DNA from: Cydia pomonella | Lineage: Eukaryota; Arthropoda; Insecta; Lepidoptera; Tortricidae | Assembly: GCF_033807575.1 (NCBI RefSeq) | Contig: NC_084703.1 | Location: forward strand, 6,262,001 to 6,326,000 | Direction of reading: 5' to 3' | DNA length: 64,000 nt | In this document: positions 31,305 to 43,620 of the stretch, piece after piece | Layout: each line of letters starts with the position of its first letter | Position numbering within the stretch: position 1 is the stretch's first letter | Notes under the pieces: generated by a model | The model's database searches: none | Told to the model about the DNA's origin: nothing | The model's input: only the letters and a program-made list of their open reading frames with translations | Program-made: the position numbers and the translations under genes

Positions 31305-32005
31305 TGTCTTTTCAAAAGGACTTATTTCCATTTCTCTTTACTTTTTCAACTATCAATGCAAGTCTGCTTATAACATAAAATTACGCATTTTCATTAAGAT
31401 TAAAGTTCTAAAAGTTCCTTCTTGTTCTCTAAAAAAAGGTTCAAATATCGAAGTTCGGATCAAAAGGGCTTATTTCTTCTTTGTACATACACAGTGTTCC
31501 TTGGCTGATATTATTATTGCACTTTGATTATCTTCTGGTCCAGTTACTACGAAATAATAAGTTTTAAACATATGTATTTAATATTAAGGTTTACTTTAGC
31601 AACATGTAAATTTATAATTTTATTATAGACGAACTTAAACACCACCATAACATTATTTTTAGTAGTGAATTTTAATTTCTGAATTAAAAGTTATCGATTT
31701 CGAAAAAGTTTATTCATGAAATGTGCAAATCAAAAAAGTGAATATCTCACAAGGCCACAACAAAACGGCTTAATTCCTGAAGTTCGCATCCAAAGTGCTT
31801 AATTTTGAAATTGTATGATAAGTTAAATAATTATAAAGATAGATAAAAAAACGTATGCAGTACCATAGAATTTATGTCAACTTACGTTAGTACAATATCG
31901 AAAATAAAATAATAATTACGAAATGAAAACCGTGTATTTATGTTTTTCTCGATTTCCTGAAAAATGTGTATAGTGGAAATAAGCCCTTTTGAAAGGACAC
32001 TCCTC
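31305..32005. mobile_element. Possible non-autonomous transposon, 0.7 kb
   Basis: TTTTCAAAAGGACTTATTTC at 31307 and GAAATAAGCCCTTTTGAAAG near 31976-31995 are inverted. Two internal motifs, GAAGTTCGGATCAAAAGGGC (31450) and GAAGTTCGCATCCAAAGTGC (31779), repeat the same core in direct orientation. The interior is AT-rich without a coding frame. Confidence 0.45.
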
Positions 32006-32509
32006 AAGTGATCATGATGTAAGAAATACATTGCCACTCGAAAAAAATCCAAAAAATAATTATGTTCTGGTGGTTAAGATTAAATTAAAAAAAAAAACAT
32101 CCAGAATTGTTTTATAGCACAAAAACCTACGTCTAGTTTAAGTTTGTTGGTATATCAAAAATACACACTGTATAAAAAACACAAACAATATAATATTCAA
32201 TAGTTAAAATATTTACATAAAAATTAATTAAATGAAAATAAGCAAACATAATATTGCGTATGGAGTAAAAATAAATGAACAATTTACAATGCCTACGGTA
32301 TTTAACGTCTGATAGTTTACATAGGTGGTGCTATCCCTTAGGACTAATTTCATAGGTTTACTAGGTGACGAATCGCGATTAGTACAGTTTACACAAGCAA
32401 TTAAGTAAATAAACCGTGACATTGTTGATGATAACAGTAAAATTCGTGCTGTCACGAAAACAAAGCATTATTTTATACACATAACGTATGCGGAATAAAA
32501 TTTGGACAA

Positions 32510-32690
32510 AGTTTTGAATAAATAAATTTTAAAGAACATTATTACAAATTGACAAAGTCCCACAGTAAGCGAAACAAGCCGTAAATTGTGGGTACTTAGA
32601 CAACGATATAAAGATTTATAAATACGTAAATATATAGAGAACACCGATGACCTAGGAACTAATAAATGCCTTTACAAGGAAAATGTAAAA
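32510..32690 (-). repeat. SINE-like body, copy 1
   Basis: Shares GACATTATTACAAATTGAC-type and AAGTCCCACAGTAAGC with 40550-40650 and 41265-41365, followed by GGGTACTTAGACAACGATAT and TATATAGAGAACACC. I recognise this as the non-tRNA body of a common lepidopteran SINE read in reverse. The tRNA-like head is absent. Confidence 0.55.
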
Positions 32691-32699
32691 TGAAAAAAT

Positions 32700-35600
32700 A
32701 AATAAACTGACATTATATTATTTGTAACTGGGAATTGAACGCATTCAAATCTTGAAATTATGATCGATCGAGAAAAACGATGTCCCGATATTGTAAGATT
32801 TGTAAGTATTTAATTTCTACAGCACACATTCCCTATGGCCGAAACCGACGATAATGGAACATTCTGTGGAAATTAATGAGAGCTGAAGCTTAGCTTATAA
32901 TAGTTTTTCTAGTTCATTATCTTTTACAAAAATTAGAGGCTGCTAGAATGTCTGGTTCAGATAAATATTCTAGCTTTAGCCAGTTTTCTGAGAGAGGTCG
33001 ATTAAAGTAAACGGCGGGTGGCTGAGTCCCAAAATCTTACGGAAAACTCAGGACGACATTCAAATGTGACAGCAATAAGGCATCGGAAAACGTTAAAAAA
33101 ATTAAGCCAATAGACTCCAAAAATAAAAATAAATTACTCTGTAAATTCGGCAACGCCATTTGTACAAAAAATGTAAAAATAATCGTTCCTGCATTATGGA
33201 CATTATGGGTGACGATTCATTAGTAGCAAGCAAGCAAGGTAACTTTTATTTTGAGAATACTAATGGTCCAACTAACCAGAATGTGAAATATGTGTATATA
33301 TTATGTAAAAAATTTTTTTTAATTATTATTAATAAAACTTATATCTATCATTACGGGTTTAGCCTAATGCGATAGATAAGCGACAAGCCAATAATCAGAG
33401 TTATTGACAATATAATTATAAACTTAATGTTAACATTGCAGCCTTTGTGAGATCATTCAGAGAGTACGTAAATATGTCCAACTTCAACGCAAGTTTATTG
33501 ATAGTGCGAATAGCCCTTGTTAGCGGGTCGTCCCTCAGCAGTTTTGTGCGAGCAAGGTACGGCCAACAGCGGCGGGCGGCGGCGACGCCACACGTGCCGG
33601 TGCCATATGTTGAGATAATTATGTTGAGCATGTTTTTCTAAAAAGTTTTCTAAGGAAGATAATATTTGAACTTAAAAATGCCAGCATTGGACTGCTTGGA
33701 CGAGTAAACCAGGCAGCGATGGATAAAGTAGCACAAAATTGTCGTTAAGCATCTCGTTTTGGCGCTTTTTCTTGCATGTAATGTGATTGGTTACAAATCA
33801 ATGCATTATTTGCCAGAGAATCTAGAGCAATACCTATTCCCGGTTAAAAGCTCCAAAGGAATTCAAATTAAACCAAAGCTAGAACAGCTATTTCGTCCAC
33901 AATTCTCGTATAAATTCAAACATAATTATTCATTTCTCGGCGTTTTCCGGAATAGTGCAATCTGACTAAAAACATTACATGTAAAATTGTGCCAAGATGA
34001 AACAATAAGGCTCACACTGTCAAAAAATTATCAGATTTCATGCAGAGAGCTTTTAACTCTACAATCCCTAACTTCACAAACTCTAATCCTTAGTCAAAAT
34101 ATGTGGCTTGGCCGTTTATAGCTCGAGGCTCGGGAAAGGATACACCTAAGAATAAGATGGTTTTCACGCAGACGCATTAGTGCATGGGCAAACATACGAG
34201 TAGAATTCTGTATCTCTAAAATTCAATGATTGTATGTGAACGGTAATAAATAAAAATATCTACCGAGCTGCTACCCCTAAGAGGCTACCCTATAATATGA
34301 AAAAAAAAAAAACATTTCCATTTTTCATGCTCTGGAATCATTATTGATCTATGAAATGTGCAGAAAGTGATACGTTTCTGCACTAGAGCTTTTTACATTT
34401 CAATTAGGTTATTTAATTTGTTTCAACGATAAGCAATTAAAACTTGGTTTAAAATGGATTTGTTGGTCAATTTCCATTCCGATATTTAACTCCTCATTCC
34501 ATAAATATCGATACTTTTACCTAAATTGTTAATTGAAAGAAGTTCTATGTAAGTTTATTCTTAGTCATGTTATTTTAATACATTTTACTTTTCTTGTACC
34601 TATTTGAAATGTAAAGTGGAGGGTCTCATTGCATTCGAGCGCCAAACTACCTTGGTTAACAATCTACTATTACGCACGGTCCTTCTTGTCGGCGACATTA
34701 GTTTATTTCCATAAGTTTTGATTTGATTTTTCCGTCAACGATTGCCATCTTGATCTAAATAGGTATTACATATACTCGTATGTGTACGGTTCGTAGAAGT
34801 AATGGTATTACAAGTCTATCGAGTACATGTATGTAATAAGCGTAAAAGGAAGCGCGGTCGTGCCTACGTCCGTTTTCCTGTGCCCTGTTTCCTACCACCG
34901 CGTAACACGGTTACAGCACGAACTAATATAAACTATTCAATTTCACATCTATTTCCTGTCGTCAGCCATGTACAACAATTAGAGGGTGCATTTCTGAGTA
35001 GCACTGCGTAGGTTACTTTGAGTTGTGAGTACAATTGACCTACGAATAAAATATGGCGAGATTAGCAAATGTAACTAATAGCAAAGAGAATTTGAAATGG
35101 AGGTGGTTTGTCAAAGAAAACTTTGTAGCAACAGTAAATTTACTGCCCTCTTTCGACACTTCTCAAAATTTTAATCATGTATGATAAAAAATTTTAGAAC
35201 GCCATTTGACTTTGATTCTTATTTTTTACTCTTTAAGGTAAAGGGTTAAAGGGATCAAAAAGTTTTTGTGTTTGGAGGTCTCTGTTACTTAGATACGTAC
35301 TCCACACAACACAGTCAATCTGGTCGAGAATGCTCCACTTTGAGCGGTAAGATTTTGCTTTGCAAATTACACGTAAATAACTTTAACTCAGGTTGTTAGA
35401 ATTGGAAAATAAATATTTTATCCAAATTTCTCAATGTACTGTAATACATTATTTACTTATGCTTTCGAATCAGTTCCAGGATGCACTTCTCGTTCAAGAT
35501 TTCTAGGTAAACAAGCATTACCTGATCACCACCTACCGAGAATTTAATCCGATAAGAGTATTTATTATCCGATCCCTAATCCTTATACGCCATATTCTTT

Positions 35601-36680
35601 GTGTAACTTTCCCGGTAAAAGCTCATGTAAACGGGCAATTATATTCATAATATAATTTGTAAAAGGTAAACAACTCGAGGACATATTTAACATGATTCTC
35701 GCATAAGATTAGGTACCGCATTCGATTTTGCCTACACGGTTCAATCCTCTAAGGCGACGCTTAAATTATATTTTCTATACATATATTACGATAGTCGATA
35801 ACGCGTATCGAATATTTACAAACCAACGTTCTAAAAATACATTTACACGCTTCTAAGATATTGACAATAAGCTCGTGCAAATATATTTATTATAAATATA
35901 TACGGTGGCTTGTGAAGATGTTTTTTTATTCGTCGACTGTAATGGTTGAATTAAGATTTCGTATACCTAACTATAATTGCGTACTTTTCTAGTATGGGCT
36001 CCCAACTCAACTATAATATTAATTTCGATACGCTGTAGTCAACTATAACAAATAATTGCCAATCACGTGCTCCCATAGAAATTAATAAACGGACCACAAC
36101 AGTCGCGCGTTTATGTCTTTTATACTACGTTTTTGTCTATTAATATATTTACCAATATTCATTAATTATATAGGTTTTATGGTAAAAAAAGTATTATTTA
36201 AGATGACTCGTAGAAAGAGTATTGTATACAATAGTTATAAAATCAAGCTTATATCACGATTGTATAAAATACTATTGTGAACTCTACCGTACATAAGAAT
36301 AAAATCTGCTTCTATAACAGAGCTCAGCTCCGCTACGTTTACAATGAGACAGCTTGGAGCTTAGCTTGGTCGATTTGTATGTAAATTTAAGGTAAGTAGC
36401 TTAGCATTGATATAAAAGCAGCCTAAGCCGTTCATGAAAAATAAAATCGGACGCATCAACAATTATCTTTTTTTCAACGGGTGTCCCTCATTGAAGTCGG
36501 TTTTTTGTTCTTGAAAATTATTAGTTTTTATAAATTCTTTTAAACAGCGTTGCTATATATTTATTCAGTTTTAAGCTTAGCTCGCGAGGTCTACAGCTCA
36601 CAGAGCTACTAGTTTTAAACTTGTCTAAAAACAATTAAGTATAAAAAATTATATATAAACTTGAACATATAAAAAAAACA
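32700..36680. other. Intron 2 stretch, one GC-rich patch
   Basis: Mostly AT-rich without a supported gene. 33525-33605 is a GC-rich patch (GGCGGGCGGCGGCGACGCC) with open frames on both strands but no splice-site pair I trust. It could be an alternative exon or a repeat remnant. Confidence 0.3.
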
Positions 36681-36689
36681 AAAGTTAGT

Positions 36690-36775
36690 CACCGGGCGGG
36701 ATTCGAACCCGTAACACTGGTTGTTTCTTGCCGTCCGCGTCTTAACCCGCTGGACCAGACGGATAGTGGCCGGTA
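36690..36775 (-). ncRNA. tRNA-derived sequence (SINE head or tRNA pseudogene)
   Basis: On the minus strand TGGTCCAGCGGGTTAAGAC resembles an A box/D arm and ACGGGTTCGAATCCCGCC is a good B box/T arm. The acceptor stem cannot be paired properly (CACTATC against CCCGGTGA) and I cannot draw a convincing anticodon stem, so it is not called as a working tRNA. It is probably part of a tRNA-derived SINE extending to about 36930. Confidence 0.55.
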
Positions 36776-36920
36776 ACACGAAATTAGCGACCATATTTTG
36801 CGTCGAAAGAAAAACGCATGAAAACTCGAAAACACGCGTTTTTCCAAATCTAGATCGATTGTTTACCCCCAAAAACCCCCATATACGAAATTTCAGCAAA
36901 AGCCATTTCCGAGATCCCCG

Positions 36921-36922
<2 letters not shown>

Positions 36923-36960
<38 letters not shown>

Positions 36961-37005
36961 CGAGCAATTCTTGTATATATATATATATATATATACAAGA
37001 ATTGC
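36923..37005. repeat. (AT)n tracts and 44-bp palindrome
   Basis: A long (AT)n run to 36959, then GAGCAATTCTTG, (TA)n and CAAGAATTGCTC (36962-37005), a perfect palindrome centred on the second TA run. Confidence 0.9.
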
Positions 37006-37507
37006 TCAAGATAATTGAAGGTATAAGATAAGATTTAATTATTGTCAGACTAAGCTAACTCTGCATACGTTTGTCAGTGAGAATGCGAAATTGCCAACAT
37101 TAAAATTTTATGGATTGGTAAGGCTGATAATCCGTTAGCGGTACTTCTTAGCTTTATTTTCACATTCAGCAAAAGCAATCTATTGAATATTACGTTAATG
37201 TGGTATTTGTAGAAACTGATTGCGTCAATTTTGAAAGGCCACGTGCAGTAAATGGAACCCTGTTTAATTTATTTGTGTAATAACGATTCTGTCAGCTGTT
37301 TTTTTTCTTTTATGTATGTCAGTTGTCAGTTTATTAAAAAACAGTTATCACGTAAACATTCAATAAATTCCTTATATAGTTTCTTGGTTCATCTACGTTA
37401 TAGATTTCTGCATGGGCGTCGCCAAGGGAATAAAATTTCGCTCTCAAAATTGATCTCTGCTAAATGGTGATATGGTTACCCACACAATTAAAGAAAGAAA
37501 TACGTAC

Positions 37508-37651
37508 CTCGGAGTAGCTTTTCTCAATGGCCGAGCGTTTGATGGTGTAGGTCCGCAGATCCTCCAGCAGGTCGCATTCGTGCTGGTTTTTGGCGTGGAG
37601 CTTGGCTATCTGCTCCGTGTGTAAATTCTTCAGGAACTTGGTGTAGTTACT
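37508..37651 (-). CDS. nwk: nwk exon 2, F-BAR helix 1
   Basis: Forty-eight codons in phase 0, acceptor CCAG before 37651 and donor GTACGT after 37508. It starts SNYTKFLKNLHTEQ and ends AIEKSYSE, the charged amphipathic first helix of the F-BAR domain, which contributes to dimerisation and the membrane-binding face. It contains HECDLLEDLRTYTIKRSA, typical of the Nwk/FCHSD branch. It stands alone between two very long introns (12.5 and 16.4 kb). Confidence 0.93.
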
Positions 37652-37659
37652 CTGGAAAA

Positions 37660-39125
37660 AGAGCGCTTGTTAGGTTTGTAGATGATTTATTCTGCTAATA
37701 ATATCAGCGCCGGTGGGACACGAAGTGCTAGATGATGTAGTAGTCACTCAAAATATTAGACGAGTCATTTCTAACCCCATAACAGTGTGAATACGGTGGT
37801 TAAAAAAATTATACTCATATGAAATGTTGGAATACTACTCCATTCCTATCAAAAAACATCAAATTCCCTTATTTTTAAGTAGCAAGAGACTTCCACTGTT
37901 ATAGGTAATGAATTGAGCACAATTAAAAATATTAGCTTTAACATTGTTGCTAGCCATTTGGGCAACTCATCAACTTATTGAAGGAAAGTAGCAGTGGTGA
38001 ATATCGTACAAAAAAGGGGCTAATGTCGGTACTTTTCAGTGGCAATCGGGTTAGTTTACTGTACTTAACTCGACAAGTCGACATCTCAATGTCGCGTGGT
38101 ATACTGACAAAAACTTAAAAAAATCTGGAACATTTGACAAGGAAAATTATGGTTATTCTTATATTTTTTACGGGGAACGAAATTACATTTCCAAAATAGA
38201 AACTATCGTACTTCTGGGATTTGCATTTAATTTTTGAGAACGTTCCCAATTTTTTGTTATTTTTCTATAATTTGAAAATCTGTATTCCTGATATCGGATC
38301 CCTTTGTTTGACATAATTATTGAAAGTCATAATGTAATGATAGTCATATTATCATTAGTCATAACTCTGAAACCGTTAACTTTTCAGGAATTTCCTTAGA
38401 TTATCCTATAGATAGGTTAGGTTAGGTTAGGTTTGTTTTATGGCAATCCTGAAATGTTACGCGTTTCTGAGAAAAACCAAACTATGACTAACGAAAATGC
38501 GGACAAACAATACATTATGACTTAAAACTTTATGGGAAACAATAGAGACCCTCCTGATATACACGTAGGTACAAATAATGTCACTATGCTGTGATTATTG
38601 CAGCGGTAGATGCTTAAATAAGGTATAGATAATTGTTTTCTCGCTTGCAACTGATTTGGGAGGGTGCCATGTAATAAGTTTGCATCAGCACCAAGCGCTG
38701 GACCGCAAATTTCAACAGCGTAACTGCATTATTGCATATTAGTGATGTCCGAAAATCTTCTATAGGTACATTATATATAAAAATATTTATACGAGTAGAA
38801 CAGATTCGGTAGTTAGATATTCACAGGCTACGCACGTTGCGACGTATGATTTGGCCGGATATACCTAATCTCACGTTTGTCCGAAACTTGACCGATTTTC
38901 ATTTCAACGAAAGTTTGATCAACACGATGACGAAACGTTCATAATGCCGGTGTTTTGTGCCATGTACACGTGTTAGTTCAATTGCAGTGTGTAATTCAAT
39001 ATCAACTTATTAGAGTACCTACCTACCAGCCAGTCTTACTATGATTTTGTGAATACAATTTTCAATAAAGACGTATGACGAATTTTCCGATTACAATTTT
39101 GCAGTCAAACTTAACATTGAGATCC
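37660..39125. other. Intron 1 stretch, no feature seen
   Basis: AT-rich, no coding signal. A short (AGGTT)n run, GGTTAGGTTAGGTTAGG, at about 38416-38433 matches the insect telomere-type TTAGG unit for three repeats. Confidence 0.4.
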
Positions 39126-39129
39126 ACAA

Positions 39130-39340
39130 ATATAACAAAACCGGCCAAGTGCAAGTCAGACTGTCTGACGTATGTACTTTTTAGTATCTGTTGTTATAAC
39201 GGCAACAGAAATACATTATCTGTGAAAATTTCTGACTATCACGGTTCAAGAGACACAGTCTGGTGACAGACGGACAGACAGCGGAGTCTTAGTAATAGGG
39301 TCCCGTTTTACCCTTTGGATACGGAGCCCTAAAAAAGACT
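39130..39340. repeat. Interspersed repeat with ACGGACAGACAG block
   Basis: ACCGGCCAAGTGCAAGTCAG at the left and GGGTCCCGTTTTACCCTTTG, GATACGGAGCCCTAAAAAA at the right. Related pieces lie at 15858-15935 (opposite orientation), 42620-42700 and 43852-43900. Widespread in Lepidoptera as I recall; class uncertain. Confidence 0.5.
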
Positions 39341-39650
39341 TGTCCAGTGATTGTATAAGGCAATAGGCTATTATTAATAAAATATACTTATTGAAATCAA
39401 TCCTGTTGTTTTTGCGTCACATTATTTATATCTGAGTGCGTGTGTTGTGTTCACATTAGGCCTTTACAAACACGCGTGCTACGTTGAACTTCAATAAGAG
39501 GATATTTTCGTTTTCTATATTCATGAACAAATAAATACGAGCTCTTATTCAAATACAGGACCTGACCTGAATACGAGTACAACAGAATATTTATTACTTA
39601 TATAGAAGCCGGCCCCGTTCAGTCCGAGAGCTTTGCAATACTAAGTATTG

Positions 39651-39704
39651 AGTAAAATACGCACAGTATTGTAATTATAATTACAATACTGTGCGTATTT
39701 TACT
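39651..39704. repeat. 54-bp perfect palindrome
   Basis: AGTAAAATACGCACAGTATT onward reads the same on both strands with no loop, centred at 39677/39678 (TGTAATTA|TAATTACA). Confidence 0.93.
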
Positions 39705-39739
39705 ATTAAAACAATATTCGTATAAGCTGCCATTACACT

Positions 39740-40045
39740 GTTAAGTTACTCAACATACAATACACTACAACTATTTCTTTTATGGCTTCAATGAATTCTT
39801 TTTTTCTAGCAGAAACGGAACCCTAAAGAGTGTAGAGGGAAGCGACTGTTGTGATCGTCCCTATATTTTTTCATTTATTCGTTTTTCCCATATATTGCAA
39901 AACATAAAATTATCGAAGTTGATAATCTTTATTTGTCGACTTACATATGTTCCGTATTTAACATGAAATGTTTCTGCTACAAAAAAGAATTCATTAAAGT
40001 CTTAAAAGAAATAGTTGTAATGTATTGTATGTTGAGTAACTTAAC
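39740..40045. mobile_element. Hairpin element, about 75-bp arms
   Basis: GTTAAGTTACTCAACATACA at the left is mirrored by TGTATGTTGAGTAACTTAAC at the right. Arms continue through GAATTCTTTTTTT / AAAAAAGAATTC with small differences, around a loop containing CCCTATATTTTTTCATTTATTC. Confidence 0.75.
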
Positions 40046-40424
40046 ATCAATTAGGAAAAGTAAACTTAATGTATGTACAACAACTTATTTTACGTGATTA
40101 ATGATACCGCAAGTTGTCTAAAAAGAAAGGATCAACTGCTTTAACGAACAGACCTAAATTTTAACCTCTAAAAGTACCGAAAGTAAATAAGTACCTACAT
40201 GTTGGGTTGGGGCTAGCTATAAGTAACCCTTCGGCCCCTATCTCCCCATCCCACTACTACGGGGCAAGGTTTAATGTATTCGTTGTAACATGTTAAAGTA
40301 AATTTTTTGGTTATAGTTAGGAATGTAACTGATCTGTAAAGCTGTAAAAGATCAACAGTATAAGTAAACTATTTTGACGTCGACTTTACTTTCCACTGAA
40401 CAATAAAATTTCGCTTAAGAGGTC

Positions 40425-40548
40425 GTTATCGATTTTAGTCGCAAAAATGTCAAATTGATAGATTTAGTCGATGAAATTGAAGGTGTACAATTTCTTCGAC
40501 TAAATCTATCAATTTTACATTTTTGCTCTAAAATCGTTACCGGGCTTT
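40425..40548. repeat. Inverted repeat, about 50-bp arms
   Basis: CGATTTTAGTCGCAAAAATG then TCAAATTGATAGATTTAGTC on the left is mirrored by GACTAAATCTATCAATTTTA and CATTTTTGCTCTAAAATCG on the right, around a short loop. Confidence 0.75.
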
Positions 40549-40650
40549 TAAATAAATAAATATTATAGGACATTATTACACAAATTGACTAAGTCCCACA
40601 GTAAGCTCAATAAGGCTTGTGCTGTAGGTACTTAAATATATATAACTATT
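40492..40650 (-). repeat. SINE-like body, copy 2, joined to inverted-repeat block
   Basis: TAAATCTATCAATTTTACAT, GCTCTAAAATCGTTACCGGG then AAGTCCCACAGTAAGCTCAA. The same order recurs at 41203-41365. The first part is also inverted at 40428-40475. Confidence 0.6.
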
Positions 40651-41202
40651 AGAAGTAACAAGTACTGGTTTCTATTAGCACGTCTTGTTATCTTTCATTT
40701 TAATATTTTTTGAATACAGACTTAATTAGTAGTAGTAGGTAAACGCGCGTAAAGCACTGATTTTAAAGTTCTTATTTGTAAATTTCGTAAAGTATTGACT
40801 GCTAAAAATGGTAATTTTGTATTACATATATCCTGTACTTCAACTTTAATACACAAAAATTTTGTTATAATAAATTTGATGTCCCTAGTGTAAATGAAAG
40901 TTAGACGAAATCATTTTCTCCAGAAATTACTTCAAAAGAAGTGACAATTTCTCCGAAAATAGACTTAATTTCAACGTAATTTTGATACTTAAACAATCTA
41001 CAACATTTGCTGAAACTGTTCTTGTACATCATTTTATATAATTTACCACCATAATTTATTGATGAATTTTTATAAACTGTCCCTACTCGTCACATATTAC
41101 CGGGGACGCACGCTTGCGACCTCATTATTAAAAGGCAAAATGAGAAGACGTGCCTAATAGAAACTAATACTTGTTATTTAGATATTACGTAGCAAATGGT
41201 GT

Positions 41203-41365
41203 ATAATTTCAACGACTTAATCTATCAATTTTAAATTTTTGCTCTAAAATCGTTACCGGGCTTTTACATAAATAAATATTATAGGACATTATTACACAAA
41301 TTGACTAAGCCCCACAGTAAGCTCAATAAGGCTTGTGCTTTGGGTACTTAGACAACCATAAACAT
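41203..41365 (-). repeat. SINE-like body, copy 3
   Basis: Repeats 40492-40650 with about 95% identity, about 715 bp away in the same orientation. It ends in GGGTACTTAGACAACC and a (TA)n run. The two copies may be a segmental duplication rather than two insertions. Confidence 0.6.
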
Positions 41366-41999
41366 GTATATATATATATATGTATACATATTTCCCTTGC
41401 TCTCTCTTAACGTGACGTTCGGACACAACTGCTTCCTTCCGTCCGTGACGTCCGTCCGTCTGTCTGGTTGTCAAGACCCTTTATCTCGGGAACCCGTGGA
41501 GGTATCAACTTGAAATTAAAACCATATACTCTTGAAACTGTGAAAAAATAGTTACAACCGTTTATGCCTCAAAAAACGTACCTATATTTCCACACTCTCA
41601 AGGGCATCAAAATTTATAGGGTACTTCCCTAGACCTAGACCTAGACCTAGAACCAGAATGAAATAATTTAGCAAGTAATATCGTCTTATACTACAAGTAC
41701 AGGAAAATATCTGAAAATTATAGATTCGGTGGGCGAGGGAACTTGTGTGTGCACAGTGCGTTGCTGGCCTTTGAAATGAGAGTATATGCTCTTTTATTGT
41801 AGTTATCACGTATCGGTCTGGAAATACCCCTGGCGACAGTTCATTCCATAGTTTAGCTGTGCGAGACAGAAAGTTTCTGGAGAAACGGACAGTTGAGAAC
41901 TGCTAACCGTCTAAGTGGTGAAGATGGAAATGATGTCGCGTAGAGCGATGGCGGAAAGAAGTGGCAGAGATTAAGAATAAGAATAAGAATAAGAATAAT

Positions 42000-42110
42000 A
42001 TTTATTTCAAGAATTTGGCATTACAAGACCAGCAGTACATTGATCCCCACACTAGGCTCAGCCTGTCACGTGGGAATCTCAGAGAAGTATCGAAATGGTG
42101 CGGTTCTCAT
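42000..42110 (-). repeat. LINE 3' tail with (AAGAAT)n run
   Basis: On the minus strand: CAGGCTGAGCCTAGTGTGGG ... TTGAAATAAATATTATTC then repeated TTATTC up to 41971. This looks like the 3' end of a non-LTR element whose tail is a hexanucleotide repeat rather than poly(A). Low-detail call. Confidence 0.5.
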
Positions 42111-42619
42111 TTTAACAGAATACATTATTGTTAAAGCTAAATTAAATAAGATTTTTTTAATTATATGACTAACTATCAAACTAAGCACAAAAACAGTTAA
42201 AAAGGTCTCAGTAAGTTGTATGTAAGTGAAAGTGTTTATGTGAGGGTATGTGTGTATATATGTGAGTATGTATGTATGAATATGTGCGTGTGTATAACTA
42301 CGAAATGTGAGAGAAAACAAAATAAAAGAAAAGTAGCTGTAGAAGTTATTCATCTTTCGGGAGCAGACGCAATTGAATATTGTCGTCTACTACAGTCATT
42401 TCAAAATATCCTCTGACTCATCATAGTTCCAAGAAAGTAGTAGGGGTTGGATATGCCTTTTTGCTTCAGTTAAGTTACAGTGCCTTATGTCGCAGATTTT
42501 TACTAATTTATTGTATAAATGCGGAAAGAGATAAGCCGAGAATCTCATAGCAAAAGCAGTTTTAACAGGGGGCTTGGGAATTTAATCCGAATAATTCTTT
42601 GGAGCACTCTCCGTTACCT

Positions 42620-42860
42620 TTTTTAGGGTTCCGTAGCCAAATGGCAAAAAACGGAACCCTTATGGATTCGTCAAGTCCGTCTTTCTGTCCGTTTATGTCA
42701 CAGCCACTTTTTTCCGAAACTATAAGAACTATACTGTTCAAACTTGGTACGTAGATGTATTCTATGAACCGCATTAAGATTTTCACACAAAAATAGAAAA
42801 AAAAACAATAGATTTTGGGAGTTCCCCATACTTAGAACTGCAACTCAACATTTTTTTTTA
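42620..42860. repeat. Interspersed repeat, same family as 39130
   Basis: TTAGGGTTCCGTAGCCAAAT, GGAACCCTTATGGATTCGTC and CCGTCTTTCTGTCCG, the reverse-oriented equivalent of 15858-15935. It continues with AAACTTGGTACGTAGATG. Confidence 0.5.
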
Positions 42861-43508
42861 ATACAGTTGCTCAAAAAGTGCTATTTTACGTAGCTGTTTA
42901 GCGTGCGGAAAGTTGGATTTCGCGAACTAGTGCTTTTTACTTCTCCACGTGTTCCAATTCATGACTACTTATTGATGAGTGATGTTAGTTTTCATTAAAA
43001 GTCGTAATTAACATAAAAGCCTACTGTTAAGGTAAAAATAATAAATTAAAGCATATTTCATATATTATTACTTAACTCTTCATCATTATAACACGTTTAT
43101 TTTATTAAATATTGAATATTGAAAAACCGTTCTTAATAAGTTGTCTGAATGGAACGGAATAGCTGCCGAAACGCCTGTCAAAGCAGAGGCGTTTTTCCTT
43201 ACCGCAAGAATGTTTTAAGTTTCCAAAGGCAACATTCGATATTGTTTTCATACAATTTAAATGTACGATACACAAATAATTTTAAATAACGATACTTAGG
43301 TAATAATAGTATAATATTTTATCATTACAATTGTTTTTGTCTTGTAGAACATGCATAAAAAAGTACTTGGTGGTTTTATTATTTTTTCGCAACTGTATTA
43401 AAAAACGTCGTTCGATACACGTGCGGAAATGTCATTCTTTTTCCGCACTAGCATCGAAATGTACCATGTCATCAAACCCATACATACGTGTGGGGTATAG
43501 AAACCCCA

Positions 43509-43620
43509 GAGGGCCTACCGCGAACCACGTACAACGTTTTGCCTCTCTGTCGCACTTGTAAATTCATACGCAAGCATGACAGGGAGGCAACACGTCGTTC
43601 GTGGTTCGCGGTAGGCCCTC
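43509..43620. mobile_element. MITE family D, copy 2
   Basis: 112 bp with 21-bp nearly perfect inverted ends (GAGGGCCTACCGCGAACCAC and its complement), centre rich in CTCTGTCGC / GCATGACAGGGAGG. A lone end of the same family (TTCGCGGTAGGCCCT) is at about 63327-63341. Confidence 0.78.

Noticed and set aside
33416..33641. Open frames on both strands over the GC-rich patch at 33.5 kb
   Set aside because: No recognisable family, no trustworthy splice-site pair, and GC-rich sequence lacks stops by chance.
36698..36770. Functional tRNA gene on the minus strand
   Set aside because: T arm is good, but the acceptor stem does not pair and no convincing anticodon arm can be drawn; kept only as tRNA-derived.
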